Assembly (NCBI GenBank): GCA_002361175.1
Contig: DESG01000131.1
Span: 1 to 7,007, forward strand
DNA: 7,007 nucleotides
Direction of reading: 5' to 3'
Origin: Lachnoclostridium sp. UBA3320
Lineage (GTDB): Bacteria; Bacillota; Clostridia; Lachnospirales; Lachnospiraceae
Shown here in pieces: positions 4,562 to 7,007 of the stretch (its first letter is position 1; each line of letters opens with the position of its first letter). The position numbers and the translations under genes were made by a program. The notes beneath the pieces were generated by a model. It saw nothing but the letters and a program-made list of their open reading frames with translations. It ran no database searches and had not been told where the DNA came from.

Positions 4562-5881
4562 ATGGGATCAGGTAAAACATCAGCAATAATTAACAAAATG
4601 TTCAGCGTTACAAATCACAATGAGAATTTCATTTTCATTACTCCGTTCCTATCCGAAATTGAACGAATTATAAAACACAATGATGAGATGTGCCAATTCA
4701 AGCAACCCTTCAATAATGGGAGCGGTAAACTTGAGGATTTGCACAAGTTATTAGCAAACGGAGAGAATATAGCAACAACACACGCACTTTTTTTAAAAGC
4801 AACCGATGAAACAATACAGCTTATTCATGAAGGCGGTTATATTCTAATTCTTGACGAAGTTTTAGATGTGCTACATAATTTTAACGAAGTCGTTCCCAAA
4901 GATAAACGCATTACTTACAAAAAATCCGCAAAAGATGAAGATGGTGATTTTGAATGGTTAATCAATAACGGTTATATCAAATCCGATGAAAATTATAATG
5001 TTCAATGGCACGGGCCAGCAACATCAAACTTTCATTATTCAGAAGTAAAAAGACTTGCAGAAAATAATACTTTGCGCTGTATTGATAATGTGCTATTTTG
5101 GGAATATCCTCAAGAAGTGTTTAAGGCATTTAGTGAGATTTATGTTTTGACATATTTATTTGAAGGAAGCATACTTGATAAATATTTTCAAATGTACAAT
5201 TTGCACTATAAAAAAGTATCGAGCGAAAAAGTGGGGCATAGTTTCCAGCTTTGCAGTTATTCAGATGATTTGAAAATTCGACAGCAATTTGCCAATTTGA
5301 TAAACATCTATGAAGGTAATTTAAATGATATTGGAAATAAAAAGAGTGCGTTTTCTGTATCATGGCTGAAAAGTGCAAATAAAGATCGTTTGAATAAAAT
5401 CAAAAAGGTAATACGTAACTATAGGGATAGCGTCAAAGCAAAATCATCCGAAATTATGTGGACTACGATAAAACAAAATCGGATTGATGAAAAACTTAGT
5501 AATGTAAAAGGCTTCAGATTTACAAAACAGCTTACAGCAAAAGATAAAAAACTATCAGAAAAAGAATTAAACAAGCTGAGATGTTTTGTCCCATGTAATG
5601 CAAGGGCTACAAACGATTTTGCAGATAGAACCGTGCTACTCTATTTGATAAACCGATTCTTGAATCCAGAAGTAAAAAAATATTTTGCAAAGCGTGGTTT
5701 TCCTTTGGATGAAGATCAATTTGCCACAAGCGAGATGATCCAATGGATTTGGCGTTCTGCAATCCGCAAAGGTAAGCCGATACACCTATTTGTTCCATCA
5801 AGCAGAATGAGAGGTTTACTATATAATTGGCTGGGCGTTCAACCTTCTCGCCGTACCGACCCCGTACGGATTGCGTCTTGA
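4562..5881 (+). CDS. SF2-type helicase/ATPase, possible replication protein
   Basis: From the first ATG the protein has 439 aa, but that Met lies inside the Walker A region (V-MGSGKT). The open frame extends upstream and adds a natural beta strand, FVTIVDSVMGSGKT, so the true start is probably at 4502, an ATA codon 7 nt after AGAAGGA (4488-4494), giving 459 aa. Numbering from the ATG: Walker A 1-6, a motif Ia-like FITPFLSEI (25-33), a THALF motif (73-77), Walker B LILDEVLD (95-102), a C-terminal ATNDFADR block (349-356), and a motif VI-like QWIWRSAIRKG (394-404). These mark an ATP-dependent nucleic-acid helicase or translocase like those of phages and plasmids. The last 15 or so residues, after SRMRGLLYNWL, look foreign and coincide with palindromic DNA. 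The rep-like leader suggests a replication role; this is inference. Confidence 0.8.
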   Translation: MGSGKTSAIINKMFSVTNHNENFIFITPFLSEIERIIKHNDEMCQFKQPFNNGSGKLEDLHKLLANGENIATTHALFLKATDETIQLIHEGGYILILDEVLDVLHNFNEVVPKDKRITYKKSAKDEDGDFEWLINNGYIKSDENYNVQWHGPATSNFHYSEVKRLAENNTLRCIDNVLFWEYPQEVFKAFSEIYVLTYLFEGSILDKYFQMYNLHYKKVSSEKVGHSFQLCSYSDDLKIRQQFANLINIYEGNLNDIGNKKSAFSVSWLKSANKDRLNKIKKVIRNYRDSVKAKSSEIMWTTIKQNRIDEKLSNVKGFRFTKQLTAKDKKLSEKELNKLRCFVPCNARATNDFADRTVLLYLINRFLNPEVKKYFAKRGFPLDEDQFATSEMIQWIWRSAIRKGKPIHLFVPSSRMRGLLYNWLGVQPSRRTDPVRIAS

Positions 5882-5902
5882 ACCCGTTGCGGCGCAAGGG
5901 TT
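5851..5902. repeat. Two adjacent palindromes at the end of the helicase gene
   Basis: The first is CCGTAC (5851-5856) with GTACGG (5864-5869). The second is AACCC-G-TTGCG (5881-5891) with CGCAAGGGTT (5893-5902), 10 bp with one bulged G. The first lies within the last helicase codons and the second follows the stop. They may be a terminator without a T-run, or part of an inserted repeat. Confidence 0.5.
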
Positions 5903-5957
5903 TCAGCCAAAAAGCCTTAAAGAAAAAGTCTTGAAAACACACAATACATAACTGCCC

Positions 5958-6031
5958 TATTACTCTCATGCGTAAGCATGACTGCATAGCCTCTTGCATT
6001 ATGTTATGAAGTCGCTTGCGCGAGAGTAATA
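5958..6031 (+). promoter_or_regulatory. Long-range inverted repeat before the 203-aa gene
   Basis: TATTACTCTC (5958-5967) and GAGAGTAATA (6022-6031) form a perfect 10-bp stem. Inside is a small hairpin ATGC-GTAA-GCAT (5968-5979) and several GCAT words. It ends 10 nt before the next ribosome binding site, so it may be a translational control structure or a replication-protein site. Confidence 0.5.
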
Positions 6032-6053
6032 AGCATAGATTGAAAGGAGTTAT

Positions 6054-6665
6054 ATGGACAAATACACACTGCGCCAGAACATAGCGGATTATACCTGCAA
6101 ACACTTTTTTGACGGCAAGGCAGGTTTGAATGGTAAAATTATAAAAGACCTTGCCGCGCTGGATTCTGATACTCTCATGGATTACTATGTAACGCTAAAG
6201 AATCAGGAAGATTACATACTTTATGAACTTCGCAAAATGGACACAAAGAACAGTTTCAAAGTTCCGTATGGCAGATTCAGATATTTGTATGGAATGGTGC
6301 AACGGCTGATTAAAGAATCCAGACAGCAGAAAGAGCCACCAGCACCTAAACATGATCCAAAGCAGGAATTGGGTCAAAGTGACCCAATAGCTGAAGATAC
6401 GCCTACACCAGCACCACCGCCCAAAGCGGCAACACGTCCTTCTTGGCTGGATGAATTAGAGGCAGACAGTCAGCCGCCGAAACAGGCCAGCATAGAAGAT
6501 GCACCTGCAATCACTGAATCAGATTTGTTTGAATCAGAGCCGGACACCATGCACGAAGCCTGGGCAAAATTGAGTGAGGATGAGCGGCGCAAAAACTGGG
6601 CAATGGCTATTGCAGGACACCAACAGCAACGCAAGCCGGAGTATGCGCCGGATGAAATGTATTAA
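6054..6665 (+). CDS. Unrecognised 203-aa protein with a disordered Pro/acidic middle
   Basis: I do not recognise this protein. Residues 1 to about 90 look globular, mostly helical and mixed in charge (MDKYTLRQNIADYTCKHFF to MVQRLIKESR). Residues about 94-165 are low in hydrophobics and rich in Pro, Ala, Glu and Asp (TPTPAPPPKAA), typical of a flexible linker, with PSWLDELE (129-136) as a possible short linear motif. The C-terminal 38 residues (MHEAWAKLSEDERRKNWAMA) form a likely amphipathic helix and a polar tail. There is no signal peptide or membrane segment, so it should be cytoplasmic. GAAAGGAG (6042-6049) sets the ATG at 6054. A globular head, flexible linker and C-terminal peptide suits an adaptor or replication accessory factor next to the helicase, but that is a guess. 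A 21-bp palindrome lies inside the gene (6368-6388). Confidence 0.72.
   Translation: MDKYTLRQNIADYTCKHFFDGKAGLNGKIIKDLAALDSDTLMDYYVTLKNQEDYILYELRKMDTKNSFKVPYGRFRYLYGMVQRLIKESRQQKEPPAPKHDPKQELGQSDPIAEDTPTPAPPPKAATRPSWLDELEADSQPPKQASIEDAPAITESDLFESEPDTMHEAWAKLSEDERRKNWAMAIAGHQQQRKPEYAPDEMY
6368..6388. repeat. 9-bp perfect palindrome with 3-nt loop inside the 203-aa gene
   Basis: ATTGGGTCA (6368-6376), spacer AAG, TGACCCAAT (6380-6388). It lies in the codons for the flexible linker (about residues 106-111). Confidence 0.6.
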
Positions 6666-6988
6666 GGTTTATGTCATCGTGAAAACTGCTTAAACTAAGC
6701 CAATTTGGGCATATTTCAGTGTGATAAAGTGCGCTTACTATGTTATCGTAAGTGTCATCGTAAAAAGTACTGTAATACAGTCATTTCAGACGAAAACCGA
6801 CTTAAATGCAGGGCTTGATTCGTCAATCGAACAACTTTTCAGTATATGATTCGAGCAACACAATATATCGTGGCATTATTAACCCACAATGCCACATATA
6901 GAAAACCGCCTATAAAGCCCATAGCAAGGCCTACAAAGCCCGCTCAACCGTTGGTAATGTAGGGAAACCACTACACCGCTAAAACACT
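6666..6988. other. Non-coding region with short repeats and palindromes, possible origin or recombination region
   Basis: No gene is seen. Three copies of TGTYATCGTRA occur at 6672-6682, 6741-6751 and 6753-6763, the last two 12 bp apart, like degenerate iterons. They are followed by the palindrome ACTGTA-A-TACAGT (6769-6781). A hairpin GTGGCATT/AATGCCAC lies at 6870-6895. In a circular molecule this region runs through the junction into the xis control region. Iteron-like repeats next to replication genes suggest an origin, but copy number and conservation are low. Confidence 0.4.
6870..6895. repeat. 8-bp perfect inverted repeat (hairpin)
   Basis: GTGGCATT (6870-6877) and AATGCCAC (6888-6895) with a 10-nt spacer. 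Beyond one mismatch the symmetry continues for a few bases as TATA on each side. There is no T-run, so a protein- or recombination-linked hairpin is likelier than a terminator. Confidence 0.5.
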
Positions 6989-7007
6989 GTCAGCGGCCTT
7001 GTATGGG
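6989..7007. repeat. 19-bp terminal direct repeat, right copy
   Basis: Identical to 1-19. The same reading frame is open here (KTLSAALYG) but meets a TAG at 6960-6962 with no start codon between, so no gene crosses the junction if the molecule is circular. Confidence 0.8.

Noticed and set aside
4495..4564. +1 frameshift joining the short ORF at 4483/4495 to the helicase
   Set aside because: No classic slippery sequence is present, and an ATA codon in the correct frame at an ideal distance from AGAAGGA explains the N-terminus more simply. Not fully excluded.
6900..6988. tRNA or rRNA fragment as integration target
   Set aside because: I could not fold a cloverleaf or recognise a conserved RNA segment here, and the terminal repeat reads better as protein-coding or neutral DNA.

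Overview
The window looks like a complete small mobile element from a low-GC Firmicute, most likely a gut Clostridia. It is AT-rich, its genes have strong AGGAGG-type ribosome binding sites, its sigma-A boxes are near consensus, and its integrase and excisionase are of the Tn916 family. The first 19 bases recur exactly as the last 19 (1-19 and 6989-7007). The molecule is therefore either a circle of about 6,988 bp, or an integrated element trimmed at its flanking direct repeats. No relaxase, coupling protein, capsid, resistance gene, CRISPR, tRNA or rRNA is visible.

Layout. Positions 41-160 hold short direct repeats and an inverted repeat upstream of a Tn916-type excisionase (168-362). A tyrosine integrase (437-1585) follows with its own promoter. 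Positions 1586-1920 are non-coding and carry two pairs of an 11-bp TTACACCAAA repeat, a good candidate for integrase arm sites. Two back-to-back terminators (1921-1960 and 1974-2012) separate the integrase from an oppositely oriented Cro/CI-type repressor (2309-2013). Divergent from the repressor, with overlapping promoters, is a small operon coding for a 162-aa lipoprotein (2453-2941) and a 36-aa membrane peptide (2974-3084). A serine resolvase (3449-4015) comes next, with a probable three-subsite res site (3284-3394) directly upstream.

The second half looks like a replication module. A structured, promoter-rich leader (4255-4500) precedes an SF2-type helicase or ATPase (4562-5881; real start probably about 4502). 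In the leader a consensus forward promoter faces an antisense promoter, and mutually exclusive hairpins lie between them and the gene. This layout is reminiscent of antisense or attenuation control of plasmid rep genes. Hairpin-rich DNA (5836-6031) leads to an unrecognised 203-aa gene (6054-6665). A non-coding stretch with repeats and palindromes (6666-6988), possibly an origin or recombination region, closes the element.

Working model (inference): an integrative plasmid-like element. Xis and Int handle integration and excision, the resolvase resolves multimers of the circular form, the helicase and perhaps the 203-aa protein support replication, and the repressor controls the lipoprotein and membrane-peptide operon, which is the only obvious cargo. 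The most novel parts are the helicase leader with its apparent AUA start, and the small surface-protein operon.
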